Below are positions 53,161 through 61,745 of a stretch of DNA of 64,000 bases, one piece after another; the stretch's first letter is position 1, and each line of letters opens with the position of its first letter. The position numbers and the translations under genes are program-made. Under the pieces are notes generated by a model. The model saw only the letters and a list, made by a program, of their open reading frames with translations. It searched no databases and had not been told where the DNA came from. Origin of the DNA: Actinokineospora auranticolor (GTDB lineage: Bacteria; Actinomycetota; Actinomycetes; Mycobacteriales; Pseudonocardiaceae); assembly GCF_002934265.1 (NCBI RefSeq), contig NZ_PTIX01000010.1, positions 124,001-188,000 on the forward strand. Reading direction: 5' to 3'.

Positions 53161-53862
53161 TCAGCGGTGGGTGTCGCCGAGGTACAGCGCGCGCAGCAGG
53201 GCCTCGTCGCCGAGCAGCGCCCTGGGCGCCCCCGCGTAGACCATCTCGCCGCGGGCCATGACGTAGGCGCGGTTGGCGATGCGCAGCGCGAGGGTGGCGA
53301 ACTGCTCGACCAGCAGCACGCCGACGCCGGTGTCGGCGAGGTGGCGCACGGCGCGGGCCAACCGCTCGACCACGATCGGCGCCAGCCCCAGCGACATCTC
53401 GTCGACCAGCAGGACCTTGGGCCGCCCGAGCAGCGCCCGGCCGACCACCAGCATCTGCTGCTCGCCGCCGGAGAGCAGGCCGGCCGGGGCGGAGATCTGC
53501 TTGCGCAGCTCCGGGAACAGGTCCAGCACCTCGTCGATGGTGTCGCCCTCGCGGCAGGCCGCGCGCAGGTTGTCCTCAGTGGACAGGTCGCGGAACACGG
53601 TGCGGTCCTGCTCGACGTGCGCGAGCCCGGCGCGGGCCCGCCGCCACGCCCGCAGCTTCTCGATCCGCGTCCCCCCGAGGCGGATCGCCCCCGACGCGAT
53701 CGGGATGGCCCCCGAGACGCCTTCGAGCAGCGTCGTCTTGCCCGCGCCGTTGGCGCCGAGCAGGACGGTCACCTCGCCCGCAGCGACCGAGACCGTCGCG
53801 CCGCGCACGATCGGCAGGCCCGACCGCTCGACGGAGACGTCCTCAATGGACAGAACACTCAC
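53161..53862 (-). CDS. ABC transporter ATP-binding protein (LivF-like)
   Basis: 233 residues from GTG 53862. Walker A VTVLLGANGAGKTTLLEG, signature LLSGGEQQMLVVGRALLGRPKVLLVDEMSLG and switch VGVLLVEQFATLALRIANRAYVM are all normal. The length and the MSLGLAP motif match LivF. As its signature is intact while the fused LivG partner's is not, only one of the two ATP sites of the dimer would have a normal signature. It begins the leftward gene set; a frame reaching 54255 has no plausible upstream start. Confidence 0.92.
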   Translation of the reverse strand: MSVLSIEDVSVERSGLPIVRGATVSVAAGEVTVLLGANGAGKTTLLEGVSGAIPIASGAIRLGGTRIEKLRAWRRARAGLAHVEQDRTVFRDLSTEDNLRAACREGDTIDEVLDLFPELRKQISAPAGLLSGGEQQMLVVGRALLGRPKVLLVDEMSLGLAPIVVERLARAVRHLADTGVGVLLVEQFATLALRIANRAYVMARGEMVYAGAPRALLGDEALLRALYLGDTHR

Positions 53863-54192
53863 AGGGAAACACCATCCTTGGGGATAACGGGGGGTGGCGG
53901 TGTGGCGAACAGCCTGCCCTGTGGGGTGGGCCACGGTGTCCGTAGAAATACCGAAAAACGGCGGGAGTTGTGGACAGTCCGGCGGCGGTCGTGCGATTGC
54001 ACGCGAACTCGGACCCGCCGAATGTCTAGTATGGGTAACGTTCCCGTCGCTATTTCGCGAGTTCGGTAACCATTTGGTGCGCGCGCCGCGGTTCGCGGGG
54101 CGGACGTCTGTGCACTCTACCGGTGATATGCCCCCCGGTGAACCTGCTTTAGCAGAAAGCTTCACCGGGAAGAACTCCGGGGTCATAATATA
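53863..54192. other. Intergenic region between livF and the amine oxidase
   Basis: No gene is supported. It should hold the promoter of the leftward transporter operon. A nested hairpin (CCCGGTGAA / TTCACCGGG with inner GCTTT/AAAGC) lies at about 54136-54171. Confidence 0.5.
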
Positions 54193-54237
54193 ACAGCGGT
54201 GCCCGCTCGGACCACCTGTCCGAACGGGCACCGCTGT
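54193..54237 (-). terminator. Terminator of the amine oxidase gene
   Basis: A perfect 13-bp outer stem ACAGCGGTGCCCG / CGGGCACCGCTGT with inner CGGAC/GTCCG, followed on the minus strand by the T-rich TATATTATG. It lies 47 bp past the stop at 54284. Confidence 0.88.
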
Positions 54238-54283
54238 CGTGTTCTCGGTTGTCACACGGCCGTCACGGGCCGCGTGGGTGGGG

Positions 54284-56233
54284 TCAGTGGCCGCAGCCGC
54301 ACTGGCCGGGCGGGCAGTGCGCGCAGCCCTTGGCGCCGTCGGGCAGGTCCAGGGCCGGGTTGCGGTCGCAGAAGCCGTGCGGGCGCAGCGTGAAGCCGCT
54401 GTAGTCCACCGGCATGACCGGCCAGTCCTCCGGCCGCGGCACGTGCGTGGGGCCGAAGACGTGCCAGAGCACGACGTCCTCGTCCACCAGGTCGCGGTCG
54501 GCCTTGGTCCACTCGGGCAGGCCCGCGCCGCCGGGGTGCTGGTTCGGGAAGTCGCCCGCCGGGTAGCGCTGCTCGTCGGTGTGCTTGGTGACCCACAGGT
54601 GCTTGGTGGCGAACGCGGCGCGCGCGGACACCGTGGCGTCGGGCTGGGCCAGCAGCGTCGGGCCGACGTGCGGCATCAGCTGGTAGGCGCGCGGCTTGCC
54701 GAGCCGGTTGGTGCTGTCGGCGCTGCGGATGATCCAGCTGCGGCCCTTGGTCGCGTCGGCCACCCGCTGGGCCTGCGACTCGCTGGCCAGCGGCGTGGTC
54801 GTGGTGGTGAAGGCGTTGCCGTGCGGGTTCTGCGGGCCGGTCGGGATGCCGACCACGTCGACCTCGTCGACGGTATTGCGCTCGCCGCCGACCTCCATGT
54901 CCAGCCGGGCGCAGAACAGGTGCTGGTGCACCGGGGCCATCAGGCCGGGGGCGATCTCCGCGGCGTACGGCGAGGTGGTGCCGGGCTCGGCGGAGCCGCA
55001 GAACACGACACCGGTGGCCTTGGCCTCCAACTGGATCGTGCCGTCCAGGTAGAAGTACCAGAAGAAGCCGTAGTCGTAGTTGCCGATGGTGGAGAAGAAG
55101 GAGACCACCAGGCGCCGGGAACGGCGGACCTCGACGGCACCGGTGAGGATGTTGGTGTGCTTCCAGAGGATGCCGTAGTCCTCTTCGTGCATGCAGATGG
55201 CCTGCGGGATCGTCACCGGGTTGCAGTTGTCGTCGGCGACCACGGCGTCGAAGTAGTGGATTACGCCGAGGCAGTCGCAGCCCAGCTTCAGGGTGTTCGC
55301 GTTCTTGCCGAGCAGGTATTCGCCTGCGTCGAAGTACGAAATCCAGTAGCGCCACGGGGCCGGGTCGCCGTAGGGGACGACCATTTCCGCCATCGATGCC
55401 CGGTTCGCGATGGGGCGGTACTCGCCGCCGTTCTCGGCGAACTCGACGCGGTGCAGGGTCAGGCCCTCGCGGGCGTTGAAGCCGACCCGGAAGCGCCAGC
55501 CCTCCCAGGAGACCTCGCCGCCGTCGACGGTGAAGCTGACGCCCTCGGGCTGGGTGATCTCGATGGGCTTGAGCGTGGTGCGCGCGGTGCCGACGTGCGC
55601 GGCGTCGAAGTTGCCGTGCTCGGCGGGCACCGGGACGTCGCCGACGTCGTCGACCGAGATGACCTCACCGGTGATCAGGTCGACCTTGGCCAGCAGGCCC
55701 TCGACCGGGTGCGCCCACGGGCTGTCGTCGACGTGGTCGCGCAGGAAGGTCAACGCGCGGAGAACGCGGCGGCCCTTCTCGTCCGGGTAGTCGAAGTGCC
55801 CGGGCGACAGCGGGCCGACGAAGGCCAGCGACAGGTCCTCGACGCCGCGCCTGCGCAGCGCGGCCTGCCAGCGCGGGTCGGCGCGGACCAGGTCGGCGCT
55901 GCGGTCGTACTCCTCGAACAGCACGGCGGGCTGGCCCTGCTCGGCACCCAGCTCGCGCCACTCGGTCAGCTCGCCCGCGACCAGGTCGACGAACGCCTCG
56001 GCGGCCGCGCCGGTCGCGATGTCGAGCACCACCGCGACCACGCGGCGGCTGAACGGCTGCCCGTCCGACCACGCGCGGACCTCCGCCTTGGGCGGGTCCA
56101 GCAGCAGCACGCTGGGGAAGCGGGTGGTCTCGCCCACCCGGCCCGCCTCGACCAGCACCTGCCGGGTGCGGGCGATCTCCTCGCCGGACAGTTGGTCCAG
56201 GGGGTGCCGGACCTGGGGTGTCGTCGCCGTCAT
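54284..56233 (-). CDS. Copper-containing primary-amine oxidase
   Basis: 649 residues from ATG 56233. The TPQ precursor tyrosine is Y386 in NYDYG (residues 385-389), the general base is Asp302 in YFDAGEY and two copper ligands are H436 and H438 in HQHLF. The third lies in WVTKHTDEQRYPAGDFPNQ. Both small N-terminal domains are seen. It oxidises primary amines to aldehydes with O2, releasing H2O2 and NH3. The tail ends CAHCPPGQCGCGH, a short cysteine-rich segment uncommon in this family. There is no signal peptide, so it is probably cytosolic. Arylethylamines are likely substrates given the hpa and aldehyde dehydrogenase genes in the window, though this is inference. Confidence 0.95.
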   Translation of the reverse strand: MTATTPQVRHPLDQLSGEEIARTRQVLVEAGRVGETTRFPSVLLLDPPKAEVRAWSDGQPFSRRVVAVVLDIATGAAAEAFVDLVAGELTEWRELGAEQGQPAVLFEEYDRSADLVRADPRWQAALRRRGVEDLSLAFVGPLSPGHFDYPDEKGRRVLRALTFLRDHVDDSPWAHPVEGLLAKVDLITGEVISVDDVGDVPVPAEHGNFDAAHVGTARTTLKPIEITQPEGVSFTVDGGEVSWEGWRFRVGFNAREGLTLHRVEFAENGGEYRPIANRASMAEMVVPYGDPAPWRYWISYFDAGEYLLGKNANTLKLGCDCLGVIHYFDAVVADDNCNPVTIPQAICMHEEDYGILWKHTNILTGAVEVRRSRRLVVSFFSTIGNYDYGFFWYFYLDGTIQLEAKATGVVFCGSAEPGTTSPYAAEIAPGLMAPVHQHLFCARLDMEVGGERNTVDEVDVVGIPTGPQNPHGNAFTTTTTPLASESQAQRVADATKGRSWIIRSADSTNRLGKPRAYQLMPHVGPTLLAQPDATVSARAAFATKHLWVTKHTDEQRYPAGDFPNQHPGGAGLPEWTKADRDLVDEDVVLWHVFGPTHVPRPEDWPVMPVDYSGFTLRPHGFCDRNPALDLPDGAKGCAHCPPGQCGCGH

Positions 56234-56460
56234 GTGCGCGAGTATCCGCCCCCACCCCGGGACCCGGTCTTGCCACGGGACGTACAGCGGTTGACCCGCA
56301 GGGAACCGTCACCCACCCGTGCGCCGTGGGGCAACGGGTGGGCACCCGGGGTCAAGCAGGTCGGCGGCGGGTTGTGGGCTCCCGCCCGCCCTGGCGGAAG
56401 GAAACACCATCACCACCGGGTAAGTCCAGCACCGGTCTCCGTCGCGATGAGTAGTCGCGC

Positions 56461-57582
56461 TCAGCAGCCGCGGCGGCCGGTGAACCGGAACCGGGCCAGC
56501 GGGGTGATCATCGGGGTGACGCCCGGGCCGCTCGCGCGCGTGAAGAGCTGGGCCACCGTGGCGGGCTTGCCCGCGTTGCGCCACAGCAGCGTGTCGACCA
56601 GCGCGACACCGATCGGGGTGCCGCGCCGGATCGGCCCGCCCAGGGCGGCGCCGTAGAGCCGGGCGTCGGGGAAGCGGGCGGCCAGCGCGGCGAGTTGGGC
56701 GCGGGCGTCCGCGGCGGCCTCCACCTCGGGGTCGACCACCAGGGTGTAGCCGGGCGCCGGTCTGCCGACCTCGCGGACCTTCTCCGCCCTGGCCCAGGCG
56801 AGGTCCGGTTTGCGCAGCCGGGACATGGCCAGCACGCCCGCGAAGGCCGGGAGGTACGGCCACAGCCGGGGGCTGCGGACGACCGCGCGCAGGTTGCCGC
56901 CGGTGCTCACCGACGGCGAGTCGGGCAGGGCCGCGTTGCCGTCGCGCCAGCGCCGCACCACGCGCACCAGTTCCCGCCCCTCGGGGAGCACGAGCAGGAA
57001 GGCGCCCTCGCTCAGCACCTCGCGCTCGTGGCGCTGGAACAGCATGCGCACGTAGGCGTCGTCGGCGACCAGGGGCGGGAAAACCGACCAGCGCGCCCGG
57101 CCCGCCGCGCTGACCGCGTAGCAGCCCGCGCCGACCACGTCGTCGGTCACACCGGGCAGCCGCGACCACACCTCCGAGTAGCCGCGGGCCAGCAGCCCGG
57201 TCGGGCGGACCAGCAGCGGCCGGGGCGAGACCAGGCGCGGCAGCGGGGTGTCCAGGGCCATCGACAGCGCCCGGGTGGTGCCGGGGGTGAGCACGGTGTC
57301 CGCGTCGAGGAACACCACCGCGGACTCCTCGCGGCACCGCCGCAGACCCGCGTTCAGCGCCGCCGCCTTGCCCGGGACCGGTGTCTCGAAGACCTCGGCA
57401 CCCGCGGCCCGCGCCCGCTCCGCGGTGTCGTCCGAGCAGCCGTTGGCGACCACGAGCACCCGGACGTCGACCTCCTCCGCGCCCGCGAGGACCCCGCGCA
57501 CGCACGCCCCCACCAGCGCGCCCTCGTCGCGCGCGGGCACCACGACGTCCAGCGGCGCGCCGCTGCCCGCGTACAGGTTCAC
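56461..57582 (-). CDS. Family 2 glycosyltransferase
   Basis: 373 residues from GTG 57582, which overlaps the stop of the fusion gene (GTGA). LDVVVPARDEGALVGACVRGVLAG is the N-terminal nucleotide-binding strand; VVFLDADTVLTPGTTRAL holds the DxD motif; VGAGCYAVSAAGRARW and DDAYVRMLFQRHEREVL complete the GT-A pattern. No multiple membrane helices are seen. It is a paralogue of the C-terminal half of the upstream fusion (both have a YAVSAAGRARW segment). A role in sugar transfer to a lipid, protein or natural product is possible. An open frame to 57888 is antisense-type noise. Confidence 0.88.
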   Translation of the reverse strand: MNLYAGSGAPLDVVVPARDEGALVGACVRGVLAGAEEVDVRVLVVANGCSDDTAERARAAGAEVFETPVPGKAAALNAGLRRCREESAVVFLDADTVLTPGTTRALSMALDTPLPRLVSPRPLLVRPTGLLARGYSEVWSRLPGVTDDVVGAGCYAVSAAGRARWSVFPPLVADDAYVRMLFQRHEREVLSEGAFLLVLPEGRELVRVVRRWRDGNAALPDSPSVSTGGNLRAVVRSPRLWPYLPAFAGVLAMSRLRKPDLAWARAEKVREVGRPAPGYTLVVDPEVEAAADARAQLAALAARFPDARLYGAALGGPIRRGTPIGVALVDTLLWRNAGKPATVAQLFTRASGPGVTPMITPLARFRFTGRRGC

Positions 57583-59252
57583 CTGCCCCACCTCCCGGAC
57601 ACCGCGGCGGCGGCGTGCACGGTCAGGAACACCGCGGCGGCGGCCGGGCTGCGCACCAGCGCGCCCGCCGCGCCGCGGAGCCTGCGGTCGCCGTCGCCGT
57701 GCGCCATGGCCATGCCGTCGAGTTCGTCGTTGCCGCGCTGGTAGCGCCGCCGCGCGCGGACCAGTTCCCGCACGCCCTGCGGCACGATCACCTCGTAGGA
57801 GTCGTCGGCGAGCACCACGCGCTCGGGTGGGGCGAAGTGCCAGCGCACCCACTTGTCGTCCGAGCGGACCGCCGCGAAGCGCCCCCACCTGGCCCGGCCC
57901 GCCGCGGAGACCGCGTAGGCGCCCATGGTGACCGGGGACTGGCGCACGTACGGCAGGGCCCGCCAGGCGCGGTAGTAGGCGCGGGTCGCCACGCTGCGGG
58001 TTTCCGCGATGCGGACCGCCGGTACCGCGAAGTGGACGCCGGTCCCCGGGGCGAGCGCGGCCTCCAGCCCGCTCAGCGAACCCGGGGAGAGCACGGCGTC
58101 CTGGTCGAGGTAGAGCCGGGGACCGTTGGGCAGCAAGGCTTCTGCGGCCTCGATGGCGGGGACCCGGCCCGCGGGCGCGGCGATGGCGACGCAGCGGGCA
58201 CCGGCGGCGCGCAGCTCGGGGGCCAGGTCGTGCGCGGCGCGGAGGGTGGCGCCGTCGCCGTCGTTGACCGTGAGCACGACGTGCAGGTCGCCATCAAACG
58301 TTTGCGCGGCAAGGGATCGGATGCTCCTGGCGAGCACGTCGGCGCCGCGGTAGACCGGGATCACCACGCCGAAGGGTGCGCGGGCGCGCAGCGGTCCGGG
58401 GAGCAGGTCGGGCCAGCGGCGGGCGAGGACCTCGGTGGCCATCGCCATGTTGCGCGGGCGGTCGTGGCCGCCGGGGAGTTCGTGGCGCCCGACGGTGCGC
58501 AGGTTCGGCTCCACGCCGAGGCGTTCGGCCATCCGCGCCACGACGTCCTTGGCGGTCAGCACTTCCGGCCCCGCGACGTGCACGACACCGCGGGCTCGTC
58601 GTCGCCCCAGGCCGATGACGGTGTCGGCGGCGTCGGTGAGCGTCAGCGGTGTGCGGAACTCGTCGACGCAGACGGGTATCTCATCGCCGCGCTTGAGGGC
58701 GGCGGCCAGGCGGGTCCAGGTGGTTTCCCTCGGGCACAACGGATCACCGTGCAACAACGAGAAACGAGCGACCACACCGGCGTCGCGCTGCAAGACGGCC
58801 CGCTCACCACCGACCTTGGTCCACGCGTACGCGGTGTCCCCGTTCGGCCGATCGGACTCCCGGTAACGCCTGCGCGCGGTTCCGTCCCAGACGAAATCGC
58901 TTGACGGGTAGAGCAACCAGGCGCGCTCGCGGTGGGCGTACTCGGCCAGCCGCTCGGCGGTCTCGGCGTTGAGCGCCCAGCCCAGCCCGGGGTCGCGGGC
59001 CACCGCGCCCGGCGCGGAAACCGCGGCCAGGTGGGCGATGTGGGTCGGCCGGTAGCGGCGCAGGAGCGCGGCCAGGTCGTGGTGTCGGCGCAGGTCGAGG
59101 GTGACCGTCGCGCCGTGCGCCGCACGGCAGGGGCGGCGGGCGACGCCGAGGACGCGCGCGCCGGTCCTGGCGAGTCGGTCCGTGACGTGCGCCCCGAGTT
59201 GGCCGCAGGCCCCCGTGACCAACCAGCGCTGCGCGGAACCGGACACCAGCAT
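57579..59252 (-). CDS. Fusion of an RfbD-like NAD(P)-dependent reductase and a family 2 glycosyltransferase
   Basis: 557 residues from ATG 59252, with GGAGGGGG just upstream. Residues 1-290 are an SDR of the dTDP-4-dehydrorhamnose-reductase type: WLVTGACGQLGAHVTDRLAR, HIAHLAAVSAPG, YPSSDFVWDG and Y142-AWT-K146, the catalytic pair. Residues 294-557 are a GT-A glycosyltransferase: FGVVIPVYRGADVLARSIRSL, LYLDQDAVLSPGSLSG with DQD and MGAYAVSAAGRARWGRF. A fused sugar-modifying reductase and transferase is unusual and suggests the sugar is finished and transferred by one protein. It is coupled to a second transferase gene. An open frame to 60653 is antisense to another gene and is rejected. Confidence 0.9.
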   Translation of the reverse strand: MLVSGSAQRWLVTGACGQLGAHVTDRLARTGARVLGVARRPCRAAHGATVTLDLRRHHDLAALLRRYRPTHIAHLAAVSAPGAVARDPGLGWALNAETAERLAEYAHRERAWLLYPSSDFVWDGTARRRYRESDRPNGDTAYAWTKVGGERAVLQRDAGVVARFSLLHGDPLCPRETTWTRLAAALKRGDEIPVCVDEFRTPLTLTDAADTVIGLGRRRARGVVHVAGPEVLTAKDVVARMAERLGVEPNLRTVGRHELPGGHDRPRNMAMATEVLARRWPDLLPGPLRARAPFGVVIPVYRGADVLARSIRSLAAQTFDGDLHVVLTVNDGDGATLRAAHDLAPELRAAGARCVAIAAPAGRVPAIEAAEALLPNGPRLYLDQDAVLSPGSLSGLEAALAPGTGVHFAVPAVRIAETRSVATRAYYRAWRALPYVRQSPVTMGAYAVSAAGRARWGRFAAVRSDDKWVRWHFAPPERVVLADDSYEVIVPQGVRELVRARRRYQRGNDELDGMAMAHGDGDRRLRGAAGALVRSPAAAAVFLTVHAAAAVSGRWGR

Positions 59253-59483
59253 CGCCCCCTCCATCACCACCCCGTCTGGAAATCGCGCGCGCCCGGACCG
59301 CCGATACTGCGCCGATCGGGTACACGCCGCGCCCGCATCCCCTGCGCCGCACGCATTTCGTGACCGGGGGCGAACCGCGCGCCCGGTCCGCTTATTCCGC
59401 CCTTCCCACATCCCGGACAACCCTCGTCGCCCGGGTAGCGTCGGCCGAGTACCCCGTCGGGCGCAGTCGAGGAGGGGGCTCCC

Positions 59484-60611
59484 ATGCCGACCCCACTGTC
59501 TATTTTGGACTTGGCACCGGTGGTGTCCGGTCGGACCAACCGGGACGCGATCCGCGCCACCCTCGACCTCGCGCGGGCCGCGGAGCGGTTCGGGTACCAC
59601 CGGTACTGGGTCGCCGAGCACCACTTCGCGCCGGGCGTGGCGGCCGCGTCGCCCGCGGTGCTGGCCGCGCTGATCGCCGGGGCGACCGACCGGATCCGGG
59701 TGGGGTCGGGCGCCGTGCTGCTGGGCTACTACTCGCCGCTGTCGGTCGCCGAGCAGTTCGGCACGATCGCCCTGGCCCACCCGGACCGGGTCGACCTGGG
59801 CCTGGGCCGCTCCGGTCTGGTCCGCGCCGCGGACATCGCCGCCCGGTTCGACCGCGCCTCGGGCCCCGTCGAACCGGGTCGCGTCGTGGACGGGCTGCTG
59901 ATCCCGGGCAAGCCGAAGTCGGCGCTGAGCGAACCGGACGTGATCGCCCGCCTCGACACCCAGCAGCGGCTGGTGGGGGTGCACGAGGGGGCCGGGGAGT
60001 ACGTCGACCAGGTGCGGCAGATCCTGGACTACCTCGGGGACGGGTACTCCGACCCGGACGGGCGGCACTACCGGGCACCCGCCGCCGAGGGGTCGGGCGC
60101 CCGGGTGTGGGTACTGGGGTCGAGCGCGGGGGCCAGTGCGCGGGCGGCCGGAGAACTGGGGCTGCCGTTCACCGCGAACTACCACGTGAGCCCGACGTCG
60201 GTGCTGGAGGCGGTGGAGGGGTACCGCGCGGCGTTCAAGCCGTCGGCGGACTTGGCGGAGCCGTACGTGATGGTGTCGGCGGACGTCGTGGTGGCGGAGG
60301 ACGCGGCCACGGCCCAGGAGTTGGCGTCCCCCTACGCGCGCTGGGTGTTGAGCATCCGCAGCGGTGCGGGAGCGATCCCGTTCCCGTCGGTGGCGGAGGC
60401 GGCGGCGTTCGAGTGGACCGACGAGCAGCGGTCCTTGGTCGTGGACCGCGTGGAGACGCAGTTCGTCGGGACGCCAGGAGATGTCGCGGAGCGACTCGAC
60501 ACCCTGCGGCGGGTGACGGGGGCGGACGAGCTCATGGTCACGACGATCACCCATGGGCACGAGGACCGGGTGCGGTCGTTCGAGCTGCTGGCGAAGGAGT
60601 GGGCGGGCTGA
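59484..60611 (+). CDS. LLM-class flavin-dependent oxidoreductase (MsnO8/alkanal-monooxygenase-like)
   Basis: 375 residues from ATG 59484, preceded by [74 protein letters not shown], and [22 protein letters not shown] follow the luciferase-like family that begins with SxLDL and contains EHH. The C-terminal [15 protein letters not shown] is typical. It probably uses FMNH2 or F420H2; substrate unknown. It is divergent from the reductase-glycosyltransferase fusion, with 231 bp between them. Confidence 0.88.
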   Translation: MPTPLSILDLAPVVSGRTNRDAIRATLDLARAAERFGYHRYWVAEHHFAPGVAAASPAVLAALIAGATDRIRVGSGAVLLGYYSPLSVAEQFGTIALAHPDRVDLGLGRSGLVRAADIAARFDRASGPVEPGRVVDGLLIPGKPKSALSEPDVIARLDTQQRLVGVHEGAGEYVDQVRQILDYLGDGYSDPDGRHYRAPAAEGSGARVWVLGSSAGASARAAGELGLPFTANYHVSPTSVLEAVEGYRAAFKPSADLAEPYVMVSADVVVAEDAATAQELASPYARWVLSIRSGAGAIPFPSVAEAAAFEWTDEQRSLVVDRVETQFVGTPGDVAERLDTLRRVTGADELMVTTITHGHEDRVRSFELLAKEWAG

Positions 60612-60913
60612 GGCGGGGCCGGCCGAATCGGTGCCGGCCGAATCGGGGAGCATGCCTCCGGCCCCCGGTATCCGGCCTAGTGGCGGGTACCGACGATTCC
60701 GCTGAGCCGATCATGGCGGCTGTGCACAACTCGGCCGGATCGCCACTCGATCGTGGATCCGTTCTCGCAGTGCGGAACCGCCGCCCTGGTTGTCCACAGG
60801 CTTGATCGTCTTTCGCCGGGACTGTCGGTCCTGCTCGGTAGAATTGACACCGGGGGCCGGAGGCATGCCCACCGGGGTGGGCGGGGTCGTGCGGCGGCGA
60901 TGTCAAGGCGGAG
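60612..60913. other. Intergenic stretch, no gene seen
   Basis: Holds a short direct repeat (GCCGGCCGAATCGG twice, near 60619-60648) and a TTGTCCACA word at about 60790 that equals the actinobacterial DnaA-box consensus; as a single site it is probably chance. No coding frame is supported. Confidence 0.5.
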
Positions 60914-60948
60914 CTGCCTGGTTCGCGGACCGCGGTGAACCGGGGCAG
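60914..60948 (-). terminator. Terminator hairpin of the PP2C-like gene
   Basis: CTGCC-GGTTC-CGCG pairs with CGCG-GAACC-GGCAG across short bulges, about 12 bp beyond the stop of the leftward gene. Confidence 0.6.
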
Positions 60949-60960
60949 GCGAACCCCCGG

Positions 60961-61635
60961 TCAGGCCGCGATCAGCTCGACCGTGGGTGTCGACAGCTCC
61001 ACCACGATCGCGGTCGCGTTGTCGCTGCCGTTCTCCGCGGCGCGGACCAGGGCCGCGGCCGGGTTGGTCGCCGTGCCCAGGATCTCCGCGATCCGCGCGG
61101 CGTCGAGGCGCTTGTGGATGCCGTCGGTGGTCAGCAGGAGGGTGGCCGGGCGGTAGTGGTCGACCTGGCCGACGGCGCCGCTCTCCCCCGCCGTGCGGAC
61201 GCTGGAGGTCACCACCGCGTCCAGCCGCGGCGCGACCTGCACGCCCCGGTCGCGGAAGTACTGGCCGACGGTGTGGTCCGCGGTCAGCTGGGTGAGGGTG
61301 CGGCCGTCCCAGGTGTAGGCGCGGGTGTCGCCCGCCCACGCGATCCGGAAGCCGTCCGGGGTCGACTGGGCCACGACGAGGACGCAGTCGCCCGCGGCCA
61401 GGGTGCGGACGGCGTCGCGCGCGGCCAGGACGGCCTCGCGCGGGGTGCCCCCCGCCAACACGGCCGTGGCGGCGGCGACCCGGGCCGCGCGGGCGGCAGT
61501 GGGGTCGTCGCCGATGCCGTCGGCCAGCGCGAAGGTCATCTCGCCGTCGGGGGTCCGCCGGGAGGCCGCCGCGTCGGCGTTGACGTGGCGGTGGCCGAGG
61601 GTGCCCGCCACGTGCCAGATACGGGTGTCCGCCAT
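60961..61635 (-). CDS. PP2C-like serine/threonine protein phosphatase
   Basis: 224 residues from ATG 61635, with GGAGGCGG upstream. The metal-binding motifs are ALADGIGDDP (D-G), IAWAGDTRAYTWDG (G-D), LLLTTDGIHKRL (D-G) and GSDNATAIVVE (D-N), which is the standard PP2C/PrpC order. It lacks any extra sensor or membrane segment, so it is probably a cytosolic Mn2+-dependent phosphatase. It lies ~110 bp from the histidine kinase on the same strand. There is no Ser/Thr kinase gene in the window to pair it with. Confidence 0.9.
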   Translation of the reverse strand: MADTRIWHVAGTLGHRHVNADAAASRRTPDGEMTFALADGIGDDPTAARAARVAAATAVLAGGTPREAVLAARDAVRTLAAGDCVLVVAQSTPDGFRIAWAGDTRAYTWDGRTLTQLTADHTVGQYFRDRGVQVAPRLDAVVTSSVRTAGESGAVGQVDHYRPATLLLTTDGIHKRLDAARIAEILGTATNPAAALVRAAENGSDNATAIVVELSTPTVELIAA

Positions 61636-61745
61636 GACCACCGCCTCCTCCAGGTCCGCTGCCTACCCGAACCAGGGTCGGCCCGGAGCCTGTGGAAACC
61701 CTGTGGGTCCGCTGACCCCTCCCTTTGAGAATGCGGACCGGCGGG

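Noticed and set aside
57579-60653. A 1024-codon minus-strand frame covering the reductase-glycosyltransferase fusion and more
   Set aside because: The part above 59252 is antisense to the LLM oxidoreductase gene and carries no motifs; ATG 59252 has a strong ribosome-binding site.
60785-60800. Replication origin signal (TTGTCCACA DnaA-box word)
   Set aside because: It is isolated; similar words near 17135 and 42390 are also single and there is no dnaA/dnaN context.
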